DNA of 16,516 nucleotides from Bacteroidales bacterium (GTDB lineage Bacteria; Bacteroidota; Bacteroidia; Bacteroidales; UBA932), in NCBI GenBank assembly GCA_016281435.1, contig JAEEIQ010000049.1, positions 1 to 16,516 on the forward strand, in the 5' to 3' direction. The position numbers were made by a program, and so were the translations under genes. Of the stretch, positions 9,301-15,714 are shown in pieces. The first letter of the stretch is position 1. Every line of letters begins with the position of its first letter. The notes below the pieces were generated by a model. It was not told the origin of the DNA and did no database searches. It saw only the letters and a list, made by a program, of their open reading frames with translations.

Positions 9301-9628
9301 CATCTTCGAGAACGACGTTGATGATGTCCGATTTTCCTACGGTTTCTTCCTTCGAGACCATCCCGGTGAAGGAGAAGACGAGGACGTCCCCGACCTTTGC
9401 GGAGATGGAGTACCTGCCGTCGAGGTCTGAGGTGGTTCCCCTGGTCGTGCCCTTGATGTGGATGCCTGCACCGGGCAGGGCTCCTGCGGCAGAATCGGTG
9501 ATCTTACCTGAGATCTTCACGGCGGATCCGCTGCCCTGTGCATTCGCGGCCGGGACGCCGGCAAGCATCAGCAGCATTGCAAACAGCGCCAGTATGGCGC
9601 ACTTTGCTGTCTTTGTCGATGAACTCAT
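6356..9628 (-). CDS. susC: SusC/RagA-family TonB-dependent outer membrane transporter
   Basis: An outer membrane active transporter of 1090 residues, normal length for SusC. The signal peptide ends ANAQ (residue 31). A carboxypeptidase-regulatory-like beta domain follows at about 35-113, from VKISGKITDSAAGALPGAGI, with the DLDGRYSI strand. A plug domain follows at about 115-245, with IGYGKQ, the IRGG motif, and the conserved DMNPGDIESMEVLKDAAS and IYGARAANGIILVTTK segments. The rest is beta-barrel, ending in the sorting signal INLTF with terminal Phe. The ATG at 9628 was chosen because it begins the signal peptide. The frame stays open to 9709, but that stretch is a remnant of the nanA 3' end. 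It presumably imports sialylated oligosaccharide or free sialic acid with SusD. Its first 64 codons are repeated at 11872-12064. Confidence 0.95.
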   Translation of the reverse strand: MSSSTKTAKCAILALFAMLLMLAGVPAANAQGSGSAVKISGKITDSAAGALPGAGIHIKGTTRGTTSDLDGRYSISAKVGDVLVFSFTGMVSKEETVGKSDIINVVLEDDALLLGEAVSIGYGKQARSLLTNSITKVTAEEFEHTPQQSALAQLMGKVPGLSLQVTSGQPGASPDFFIRGGTTTSPASDTPLIIIDGIISDGTRGIQDMNPGDIESMEVLKDAASTAIYGARAANGIILVTTKSGKAEKAKVNFKYTVGVDAKPKSLDMCNAEEYIYLTRSMVNIDPNADEANKAKFLEGSYGMSPGNEFGAAGTLDFIDSFLAKYGQDFVADLLENKGWKTMKDPVTGRGLIFMDTNFEDATYVNAMKQEYSLSVNGGNDKATYYASLRHLNQDGIVAGTWYKNYSALMNGSLKVTPTLKIWSKASVNVGDRNTMSNATNSLQRAIFMPPTYRLYYEDGMPAPGEGMSSFRPRAYENYYKTQYSVNTQYRIQFVGGADWDILPGLRFSPSLSYGSTEGITSSFEALNETTGTEIRPASANHQYHGILQADALLTYDKSLGKNNFNAIAGTSYLKKSEFALSGNGSGAPTDLIPTLNATADSTQRTSSTFTNEAMLSYFGRVNYNYGGKYLASVSLRADGSSRFAPNHRWGFFPGASLGWNMHKEGFFKGATKVVNKLKLRASYGQAGNNSLTLAETYGEYGTTNTYLGEVGVINSTLGNADLLWEQTTSYDLGLDIDFFKSRLGIIFDVYDKVTDNRLYDNKLPAQFGYSSIKENYGTIGTKGLELEIHAVPISTRDFSWNVDFNFTFYRTKVLKLPDNGEIKHRTGGNYIYDPVSGENVKVGGFAEGERFGTRYAFHYLGVYQTDEEAALAPYDEQAKGRTKHAGDAIWEDKNNDGYINALDMVFMGYIRPDKLGGLTNSFKYKNFSARIVTDYAMGHVVNNGTLGYSLASIRSNFNVVRTALTDCWRPDNTDAKYPRFSPLSDSSYGARNFTRSAESIGDSTTGQTNTSMFYRKGDFLAIREISVSYNLPENLLRKVKISGLQIFAIANNLGYITAYDGMTPELYLGRDYGFYPRPKEFSAGINLTF

Positions 9629-9693
9629 AATTAACTCATAATTTACATTTATATTGGTCGAAATCAGTCTTGGACAGATCTTCCAGGAAGGCG
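9436..9693. repeat. Direct repeat copy A: nanA tail plus susC head
   Basis: A 258-base segment nearly identical to 11872-12118 in the same orientation. Read on the minus strand it holds the last codons of nanA (FLEDLSKTDFDQYKCKL and TGA at 9636-9638), then the susC start and first 64 codons. Compared with copy B I count substitutions at 9442 and 9532 and one in the start region, plus an 11-base tandem duplication (ATGAGTTAATT on the minus strand) just before the susC ATG. This copy belongs to the intact susC. Confidence 0.95.
9636..9693 (-). pseudogene. Remnant of the nanA 3' end
   Basis: On the minus strand this encodes the last 17 residues of NanA (FLEDLSKTDFDQYKCKL) and its TGA, with no upstream part of the gene. 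The intact nanA lies 2.4 kb away at 12061-12969. The remnant now forms the leader between the DUF4886 gene and susC, and shows that susC was formerly directly behind nanA. Confidence 0.9.
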
Positions 9694-11871
9694 ACGGCGG
9701 ACAAAACAATCAGGCTCCTGTTCATCACTGTTTGGGAACAAAGATGTAGAAGCAGTCATCCAGCTCGGCCTGGCCGGCGGCATCAAGGGATGGATTGCCA
9801 GCCTTGGCTATATTGAAGGCACGGTAATTCCATTTGCCCCACCAGCTGTCGGAAACCTCCACCACTGAATTGTCGGAGGCGGCCACGACGTTACCCGGAC
9901 GGTCCGAAGAGCTGTTCAGCGTACTCAGCGAGGTCCACCCTTCCGGCCTGTACTGGAATCCGTACCTGAGCACTATCAGCGAACCGTTGGGAATCTCGGA
10001 TTTGGAGAAAATCTTCGTTGCCGCGAACTGGCTGGAATTGGATGCACCGGTAGAAATGGCGGTAGGGTCGCTTTTTGTGGAATTGTAGAAACCGTTATGT
10101 GTCAAGCCAAGGTCGATGGAGGAATAATTGGCCGGGTCATAGCCCTGGGAACTGATGATAGCCTCAGCATCGCCGGTAACTATGGGAACAGGCGGGTAAA
10201 TCGATTCTGTCACTTCGTACGGCTTGTTATATGCGTTCTCCACCGCTTCCTTGATGGCTGCAATCTGCTTCTCGGAATAACTGTACGAGGAGGGAGTGTA
10301 GGTGATACCTGCAATGCTCTTGTCTGTAATCTTCCTGGCCCACATCAAACCTGTAAGGTAGCGGCCATTATCATAACTCATATGATATCCGTCACGGGTG
10401 ATGTTGTCGCCAAGGAAACTGGTGCGCAGGTTCTGGACCGCAGTGCCGCAAGGAATCACGAAGTCGAAATCGCCACGGGAAACGACCTTGGTCTGCACGG
10501 CATTCAGGATGGCGTTGTACATGGTCATCTGATTCTTGTTATACTTGGCGAAATCGCTATGGGTGGAATTGCCCTGGTATGCCCATGTCATGTGCCACAT
10601 CCTCTTTGCATTGGGGCAATACTGCTTGACCGCATTGACAATCGTGGTCAGATAAGGCTCGTAGCTGTCCGGCATGCCGGAATATCCGCTGGCCTGCTGC
10701 ATGCTCACGTAGTCCCATTCGCGCTCCTTCATGGCGGCGATGGCAGAGAATCCGTTGGTGGTCGACCAGCTGCCGGTAGTATCCTTTCGGTACTCATAGG
10801 CCCCGGCATTGGAGCTGATGTTGTTAGCATGGGTCTGCAAGGTGCATCCGCCTATGTACAGGTTGCCGAGGAAAATGTCCTTGTATCCCATCTCCTGCAG
10901 TATCTGATGGAGGTACTGCATTGCATCCACGGAGAAGCTGTTGCCGATGGCAAGGATGTACATCGACTTGGACGACTTCTGGCTGACGGTGAAGGAGGCG
11001 CTCTTGCCGAACTCGGCGTTGGAGATGATCACCTTGGCGCTGCGGAAAGCGTCGGTGTTGTTGGCAGAGACCGTGAAGTCGAACCCGGTGGCGGTCCTGG
11101 TGGCGGTGATCCAGCCCGGAGCGCTTGCATTCACCTCTATATTGGCGGACACGGGTACCGAGAAGGTCTCACCCGCGGCAGGGCTCTGCCTGTCGGCGAC
11201 GGTGAATTCCGGCTCTTTCCCGCTCTGGATAATGTTGATCTGGGAGGACTGGGACAGAGTGCTCACCAGAATCTTACCCTCGCGGCCACGCATATCATCA
11301 AGGGAACTGACGGTTATTGTCAGTGTGATTTCAGACACGGCCTTGGTGCCGGGCGCATCCACAGTAATCCAGGAGGCGGCGCCATCCTCAACCTTTACAC
11401 TGCAATCGAGATTTGTCTTAACCTTCGAGAAATACACACCCCCGCCGCTTCCGACACGGAATTCCGCAGGATCTACATCCAGATAATCCGCGCATGCCTG
11501 GGAAACGAATACAGTATCGGTAGCAGACCCTGACGAGAAAGCGACATAGCCATTTCTCGGGTTATATCCGTAATTCTCGTCTATTGTCAGTTCCGTAAAG
11601 CCAACCTCCTTCAAACCGCTTGCGGGAGATACTGAAATCCACGAAACGGAAGGATTTGCGGACCAGGTGGAAGATGCGGTGAAACTCACGGTTTCCTTTC
11701 CACCTGTAACCTCGGCTTTAACAGTCTTTGAACTGGTTATGACGATGCTGTCCTTAGGTTTCTGGGGTTCCTCTTCTGTGCACGCCAGCACTGCAAGCGC
11801 AGCAATGATAAGAGCGGCCTTTTTCATAATCACTTGATTCCGAATTCAAAAATACAATGGCTGGTATAGGT
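9694..11871. other. Inserted 2.2 kb cassette with the DUF4886 gene
   Basis: A unique segment of 2178 bases bounded on both sides by the direct repeats. It contains one gene plus 31 bases after its stop and about 44 bases before its start. I see no transposase, no integrase and no clear terminal inverted repeats at its ends. Composition looks less GC-rich than its neighbours: one hand-counted 60-base line at 10321 is 27/60 GC, against 37/60 at 7861 in susC. This is a small sample only. Foreign origin is an inference. Confidence 0.7.
9725..11827 (-). CDS. BACON-domain SGNH (DUF4886-type) lipoprotein, candidate sialate O-acetylesterase
   Basis: A 700-residue lipoprotein from the ATG at 11827. 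The GTG at 11833 adds two residues and is less likely. The signal peptide ends LAVLAC (Cys16). Three BACON or BACON-like Ig modules follow at about 28-111, 116-203 and 207-286, with W-I-x-V and F-x-V-S-Q endings. An SGNH-hydrolase-like domain of the DUF4886 type spans about 287-535: ILAIGNSFS (block I, Ser297 as nucleophile), GG near 326, DYVSMQQAS, MTWAYQG, and DGYHMS (Asp479 and His482 as the other catalytic residues). About 150 C-terminal residues form an unassigned, probably beta-rich domain. SGNH enzymes often deacetylate sugars. Removal of O-acetyl groups from sialic acid, which block sialidases and lyase, fits this operon but is inferred from place alone. Esterase action on another acylated glycan is possible. 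The gene lies inside a cassette flanked by direct repeats. Confidence 0.8.
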   Translation of the reverse strand: MKKAALIIAALAVLACTEEEPQKPKDSIVITSSKTVKAEVTGGKETVSFTASSTWSANPSVSWISVSPASGLKEVGFTELTIDENYGYNPRNGYVAFSSGSATDTVFVSQACADYLDVDPAEFRVGSGGGVYFSKVKTNLDCSVKVEDGAASWITVDAPGTKAVSEITLTITVSSLDDMRGREGKILVSTLSQSSQINIIQSGKEPEFTVADRQSPAAGETFSVPVSANIEVNASAPGWITATRTATGFDFTVSANNTDAFRSAKVIISNAEFGKSASFTVSQKSSKSMYILAIGNSFSVDAMQYLHQILQEMGYKDIFLGNLYIGGCTLQTHANNISSNAGAYEYRKDTTGSWSTTNGFSAIAAMKEREWDYVSMQQASGYSGMPDSYEPYLTTIVNAVKQYCPNAKRMWHMTWAYQGNSTHSDFAKYNKNQMTMYNAILNAVQTKVVSRGDFDFVIPCGTAVQNLRTSFLGDNITRDGYHMSYDNGRYLTGLMWARKITDKSIAGITYTPSSYSYSEKQIAAIKEAVENAYNKPYEVTESIYPPVPIVTGDAEAIISSQGYDPANYSSIDLGLTHNGFYNSTKSDPTAISTGASNSSQFAATKIFSKSEIPNGSLIVLRYGFQYRPEGWTSLSTLNSSSDRPGNVVAASDNSVVEVSDSWWGKWNYRAFNIAKAGNPSLDAAGQAELDDCFYIFVPKQ

Positions 11872-12064
11872 TTCCCCCGGTCGTGCCCTTGATGTGGATG
11901 CCTGCACCGGGCAGGGCTCCTGCGGCAGAATCGGTGATCTTACCTGAGATCTTCACGGCGGATCCGCAGCCCTGTGCATTCGCGGCCGGGACGCCGGCAA
12001 GCATCAGCAGCATTGCAAACAGCGCCAGTATGGCGCACTTTGCTGTCTTTGTCGATGAACTCAC
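11846..12064 (-). pseudogene. Truncated susC 5' fragment (72 codons)
   Basis: A duplicate of the susC start. It encodes the full signal peptide ending ANAQ and the first strand of the regulatory-like domain (VKISGKITDSAAG...IHIKGTT). It then leaves homology and ends after a short unrelated tail, GGNLYQPLYF. The start is GTG (12062-12064), overlapping the nanA stop TGA. One residue after the signal peptide is changed from Ser to Cys (QGCG for QGSG). It lacks plug and barrel, so it cannot be a transporter. Whether the 72-residue exported peptide is made is unknown; most likely it is debris of the cassette insertion. Confidence 0.9.
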
Positions 12065-12118
12065 AATTTACATTTATATTGGTCGAAATCAGTCTTGGAC
12101 AGATCTTCCAGGAAGGCG
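11872..12118. repeat. Direct repeat copy B: nanA tail plus susC head
   Basis: A 247-base partner of 9436-9693. On the minus strand it runs from within nanA's last codons, through its TGA, and into the first 64 codons of the broken susC. It lacks the 11-base tandem duplication of copy A and has GTG where copy A has ATG. On its right, homology ends where nanA continues normally. On its left it ends at the unique cassette. Confidence 0.95.
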
Positions 12119-12969
12119 GCGTACTGCTCGTCGCTGAGAGTCGAGAGGGGCAGCCTGCAGGGACCCAGGTCCATGTCTGCGGCCTTCATGAAGGCTTTGC
12201 CGGCCCCGTTGCCGTATTTTCCGAGGAAGGTGATGTAGATGCAGGCCTTGTACTGCAGGGCGGCCGCCTTCTTCATGTCTCCGGCCTCGAAGGCGCGCAT
12301 GATGGCGGTGTACACCGGGGCGTTGTACCCGTAGGTGCTTCCGATGAAGGTGTCGGCGCCTATGCTGAGGGCCTCGAGCAGCATTTCGTCGCGTCCCCAC
12401 ATGACGGTGTACTTGCGGTTCTTGTACTCCATGCACAGCTGGAAGTCCATCATGTCCTCGAAGGTGTACTTGATGCCGGCGAGGTTGGGGATGATGGCGT
12501 CCATTTCCTGAAGGAGCCGGTACACGGGGAAAGTGACGTGGGTCAGGCAGGGAATGTGGTAGTAGAAGAAGGGCATGTCCGGCACCGCTTCCGCCACCTG
12601 CGCCAGGGTGCGGGCAAGTTCCTTCACGTTCGCTGCCTTCTGGTAATAGGGAGCCGTCATGGCTATGCCGTCCAACCCGCATTCCCTGGCATACAGGGCC
12701 AGCTCCCGGCACTCCTTGACCGAAGTTCCGCCGACGAAGCCGATCAGGATGAAGTCTTCGGGACGGAAGGCCGCCCATTCCTTGAAGAGAGCCTTTTTCT
12801 CTTCGAAGGTGAGCGCCGCGCTTTCACCGGTGGTACCGGCGACGAAAGCGCCTGAGACGCCGTTTTTCTTGTAATAGGCCGCCTGATCTTTCACTCTGTC
12901 CAGGTTGAGTTCCCCGTCCTGCTTGAATGCGGTGAAAGGGGCTGCAATCAAACCTTTGATTCTTTTCAT
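12061..12969 (-). CDS. nanA: N-acetylneuraminate lyase
   Basis: The cytoplasmic class I aldolase that splits N-acetylneuraminate into N-acetylmannosamine and pyruvate. At 302 residues it is of normal length for the DapA/NanA family. The signature GTTGES lies at 45-50, where it binds the substrate carboxylate. Tyr137 in FFYYHIP is the proton-relay Tyr, and Lys167 in AGIKYTF is the Schiff-base Lys. LIGFVGGTS at 75-83 and WGRDEMLLEAL at 191-201 match NanA rather than dihydrodipicolinate synthase; the GRDE stretch fits the sugar-binding part of NanA. It is the first gene of the operon, with a strong promoter match 50-80 bases upstream. Its stop overlaps the broken susC start by three bases. A short part of its 3' end is repeated at 9636-9693. 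It anchors the reading of the whole locus as sialic acid catabolism. Confidence 0.95.
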   Translation of the reverse strand: MKRIKGLIAAPFTAFKQDGELNLDRVKDQAAYYKKNGVSGAFVAGTTGESAALTFEEKKALFKEWAAFRPEDFILIGFVGGTSVKECRELALYARECGLDGIAMTAPYYQKAANVKELARTLAQVAEAVPDMPFFYYHIPCLTHVTFPVYRLLQEMDAIIPNLAGIKYTFEDMMDFQLCMEYKNRKYTVMWGRDEMLLEALSIGADTFIGSTYGYNAPVYTAIMRAFEAGDMKKAAALQYKACIYITFLGKYGNGAGKAFMKAADMDLGPCRLPLSTLSDEQYAAFLEDLSKTDFDQYKCKL

Positions 12970-13018
12970 TTTGAGTATTGTGATTTTTGGTTAAGTTTAG
13001 CGAAAGTTTTTGCAGATG

Positions 13019-13049
13019 CAAATATAAAGTTTTGTATATATAAAACAAT
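13019..13049 (-). promoter_or_regulatory. Bacteroidetes-type promoter of the nan operon
   Basis: On the minus strand TATATTTG (13019-13026) fits the Bacteroidetes -7 consensus TAnnTTTG exactly, and ATTG (13046-13049) lies 19 bases upstream as the -33 element (consensus TTTG). Transcription would start near 13010, leaving about 40 bases of leader before nanA at 12969. An A/T run at 13060-13080 lies just upstream. The match is by eye; the start site is not proven. Confidence 0.75.
13029..13046. promoter_or_regulatory. 18-base palindrome in the promoter spacer, candidate operator
   Basis: The sequence GTTTTGTATATATAAAAC reads the same on both strands at 16 of 18 positions. It fills the spacer between the -33 and -7 elements of the nan promoter, where a bound repressor would block RNA polymerase. 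A sialic acid or ManNAc-responsive regulator is an inference. No regulator gene lies in the window, and AT-rich DNA gives some palindromes by chance. Confidence 0.45.
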
Positions 13050-13152
13050 ACATAAATCGAAAAAAAAGCAACATTTTTTACCTCCAACCTCCACATTCGG
13101 GTTTTTATGTATGATTTATTGCGAAAAATTCGTATATTGCAGCGAAATATCC

Positions 13153-13161
13153 AGAGGCAAG
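13153..13161 (+). promoter_or_regulatory. Purine-rich ribosome binding site of the fusion gene
   Basis: AGAGG at 13153-13157 lies four bases before the ATG at 13162. It supports that start over the in-frame ATG at 13111, which would put 17 polar residues in front of the signal peptide. Confidence 0.5.
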
Positions 13162-15714
13162 ATGAAGTTTTCCAAGATACTCACGGGCGCGCTTACGCTT
13201 CTCGCCGCACTCTCTTTCCTGCCGCTTCAGGCAACTTCCGTCAAGGCTGTCAAGACATCCGGACTGCCGTACCCTAGCGGCCACGGCACCGCCGGCGCCT
13301 ACATCGGCGCCATCGACCCCGGCACCGTCATAATGGCAGGGGGCTCCGATTTCGAGACCCTCAAGCCATGGGAGGGCGGGAGCAAAACCTTTTTCAGCGA
13401 CATATACGTCCTGACCAGGGAGGGCGGGGAGTACGGGACTTCGCCCGCCGGAGCGAGTCTTCCCCGGGGAATGGGCAACGGCTGCGCCGTGGTTTACGGG
13501 AAGTCCCTTTACTGCCTCGGCGGGCTTTCGCAGGGCGGTTACATGTCCGATATTATCCGCATAGGCAGGGCTGCCGGGGGGTATGCCGCCGAAACGGCAG
13601 GGTCCCTCCCCGCAGGGTTCAGGGCCAACGCCGCCGCCGTCTGGAAGAACGGTATCTATGTCCACGGAGCGGAGGGAGGAGTCAATGCGCTCTACCGCTA
13701 TTCTCCCGAATCCGGAGCCTGGACCCGCCTTGCCGGCTGCCCCGGCCGCATCCTTTCGGAAGGCAGCACCTTTGTCTATCAGCACAACGGCCGCGAGGCG
13801 GCGCTCTACCTGATAGGGGGCCGCGGGACTGATGCTGAAGGGCTCAACATCGCCGACAGGGTGTGGGAGTATCTTCCGCTGAGAGACAGCTGGGAGGAGA
13901 AAGCCCCATTCACCGACGGCTGCAGTCCCGTCGCCCTGATGTACTCCGCGGCTTGTGCCTACGGCTCCGCGCATGTGCTCGTGTTCGGAGGTGATGACGG
14001 GGTGGAATTCCGCCGCCGCCTCGAACTGGAAGGCACTCCCGGCGCCGAAGAGGAGCTTCGCGCCGCCTTTATCGACCATCCCGGCTTTTCCGACAAGGTC
14101 TTCGCGTACCATGCCATCACCGATACCTGGATAGTGCTGGACAGCACTGACTTCACCCTTCCGGCAGTGACCACCGCCGTGCAGGCTGGTGGCAGGATAC
14201 TGCTGGTCTCGGGGGAACAGAGGCCCGGGGTCAGGTCCGACGTCATCGTCGAACTCCAGGTCAGCGACCAGGTCTCATTCGGCTGGATCAACTATGCAGT
14301 CGTGATACTCTACCTTCTGGGCATGCTCGGCGTAGGATTTTACTTCTCCCGCAAGAACAACAGCACCGACAAGTTCTTCAAGGGAGGCGGAAGCATCCCC
14401 TGGTGGGCGGCCGGCATAAGCATTTTCGCCACCGCCCTCAGCGCCATAACCTTCCTCTCCATCCCTGCAAAGGCCTATGCCGCCGACTGGAAGATGTTCA
14501 TGTTCAACATGACCATCCTCATGATAGTCCCGGTGGTTATCAACTTCTACCTCCCCCTGGTCAAGAAACTTAATGTCGCATCCGTCTACCAGTATCTTGA
14601 GGAAAGGTTCAGCAGTCCCGTGCGCAACCTTGCGTCGGCCTTCTTCTGCCTCTTCATGTTCGCCAGGGTGGCCATAGTGCTGTTCCTGCCCTCGCTCGCG
14701 CTCAACGCCGTGACGGGGCTCAATATCTATCTGTGCATCATCCTGATGGGTGTGGTGACCATCATATACTGCACCATGGGCGGCATCGAGGCGGTGGTCT
14801 GGGGTGACGTCATCCAGGGTTTCCTGCTGGTCGGAGGAGCGCTGCTGTCGCTCATCTGGATCATCCACGGCATCGACGGCGGACTCGGAACGATGATAGA
14901 CATAGCCATAGACGACAGCAAGTTCAATATCTTCGACATGCGCTGGGATCTCACCCAGCCCGTCTTCTGGGTCGCCATAATCGGAGGCTTCGCCAACCAG
15001 CTGCTGACCTACACCAGCGACCAGTCCGTGGTTCAGAAATACCTCACGGTCAAGGACTCCTCAGGCGCAAAGAAGGGCCTATGGCTCAATGGTATACTGG
15101 CTGTTCCCATCACCATCCTGTTTTTCGGGATAGGTACGGGCCTGTACGTGTTCTTCAAGGGTCACCCGGACATGCTCAATGTAGGGATGAGCAACACCGA
15201 TTCCATCTTCCCGCACTACATGATGTGCCAGCTTCCGGTCGGCGTGACGGGACTCCTGATCGCAGCTGTCTTCGCTGCCGCCATGTCCACCCTGGCTTCC
15301 AACATCAACTCGTCGACCACGGTCATGTCCGAAGACTTCTACTCCAAGATAGTCCCCGGTTGCACCGACCGCCAGAAGGTGCGCTTCGCCAAGATAGCCG
15401 GAGTGGTAGTCGGAGGTCTTGGCGTTGCGATGGCCCTTATCCTGGCCACCTTTGACATTGCTTCGCTGTGGGACCAGTTCAACTTCTTCCTCGGACTTCT
15501 GACCAGCGGCCTCGGGGGTCTGTTCATGATGGGTGTGTTCACTAAGAGAATCGGCACCAGGGCTGCCCTGACAGGTTTTGTCGGCAGCATCGCCGTCCTT
15601 CTCGCCTGCAGCGCCTGGACCTCTATAACCTCCACCTTCTACGGCTTCATCGGACTGATGTCCTGTTTCGTGATAGGATATCTGTCCAGTTTCGTTTACG
15701 GATACCGGAAATGA
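13162..15714 (+). CDS. Kelch mutarotase (NanM-like) fused to sodium:solute symporter
   Basis: An 850-residue two-part inner membrane protein. The ATG at 13162 starts a signal sequence (MKFSKILTGALTLL...LPLQATS). Residues about 30-365 form a Kelch-type beta-propeller with repeats such as VIMAGGSDF, LYCLGGLSQGGYMSDI, LYLIGGRGTDAE and VLVFGGDDG, matching the sialic acid mutarotase family (NanM/YjhT and its cyclically permuted relatives). From Trp375 on, many hydrophobic helices follow as an SSS-family transporter. These include WWAAGISIFATALSAITF (414-431) and MSTLASNINSSTT (708-720), where the family binds Na+. The propeller would lie in the periplasm, tethered to the importer, converting alpha-sialic acid released by sialidases before uptake. 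Substrate is inferred from the divergent nanA operon. The transporter is of SSS type, not the MFS NanT of many Bacteroides. Its stop abuts the stop of the convergent gene. Only a weak -7-like element (13133-13140) is seen in front. Confidence 0.92.
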   Translation: MKFSKILTGALTLLAALSFLPLQATSVKAVKTSGLPYPSGHGTAGAYIGAIDPGTVIMAGGSDFETLKPWEGGSKTFFSDIYVLTREGGEYGTSPAGASLPRGMGNGCAVVYGKSLYCLGGLSQGGYMSDIIRIGRAAGGYAAETAGSLPAGFRANAAAVWKNGIYVHGAEGGVNALYRYSPESGAWTRLAGCPGRILSEGSTFVYQHNGREAALYLIGGRGTDAEGLNIADRVWEYLPLRDSWEEKAPFTDGCSPVALMYSAACAYGSAHVLVFGGDDGVEFRRRLELEGTPGAEEELRAAFIDHPGFSDKVFAYHAITDTWIVLDSTDFTLPAVTTAVQAGGRILLVSGEQRPGVRSDVIVELQVSDQVSFGWINYAVVILYLLGMLGVGFYFSRKNNSTDKFFKGGGSIPWWAAGISIFATALSAITFLSIPAKAYAADWKMFMFNMTILMIVPVVINFYLPLVKKLNVASVYQYLEERFSSPVRNLASAFFCLFMFARVAIVLFLPSLALNAVTGLNIYLCIILMGVVTIIYCTMGGIEAVVWGDVIQGFLLVGGALLSLIWIIHGIDGGLGTMIDIAIDDSKFNIFDMRWDLTQPVFWVAIIGGFANQLLTYTSDQSVVQKYLTVKDSSGAKKGLWLNGILAVPITILFFGIGTGLYVFFKGHPDMLNVGMSNTDSIFPHYMMCQLPVGVTGLLIAAVFAAAMSTLASNINSSTTVMSEDFYSKIVPGCTDRQKVRFAKIAGVVVGGLGVAMALILATFDIASLWDQFNFFLGLLTSGLGGLFMMGVFTKRIGTRAALTGFVGSIAVLLACSAWTSITSTFYGFIGLMSCFVIGYLSSFVYGYRK

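Noticed and set aside
9629..9709. Upstream extension of susC to an ATG at 9709
   Set aside because: It would put 27 residues before a perfect signal peptide, and the DNA is a nanA 3' remnant plus cassette end in another frame.
9711..9724. Short inverted repeat CAGG-AG-CCTG followed by T-rich DNA as a terminator behind the DUF4886 gene
   Set aside because: A four-base stem with a two-base loop cannot form a stable hairpin, and the downstream T run is interrupted.
10097..11533. 478-codon plus-strand frame opposite the DUF4886 gene
   Set aside because: A shadow of the minus-strand gene, which has a signal peptide, BACON modules and SGNH blocks; no domain pattern on the plus strand.
9436..12118. 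Insertion sequence or composite transposon flanked by the direct repeats
   Set aside because: No transposase gene, no terminal inverted repeats, and the repeats consist of host operon sequence (nanA and susC), not of an element.
13133..13140. TATATTGC as -7 promoter element of the transporter fusion
   Set aside because: Two mismatches to TAnnTTTG and no TTTG at about 19-20 bases upstream; too weak to list as a feature.
13105..14112. 335-codon minus-strand frame opposite the Kelch domain
   Set aside because: The plus strand carries the Kelch/SSS fusion across this stretch; the opposite frame has no signal, domain or partner.
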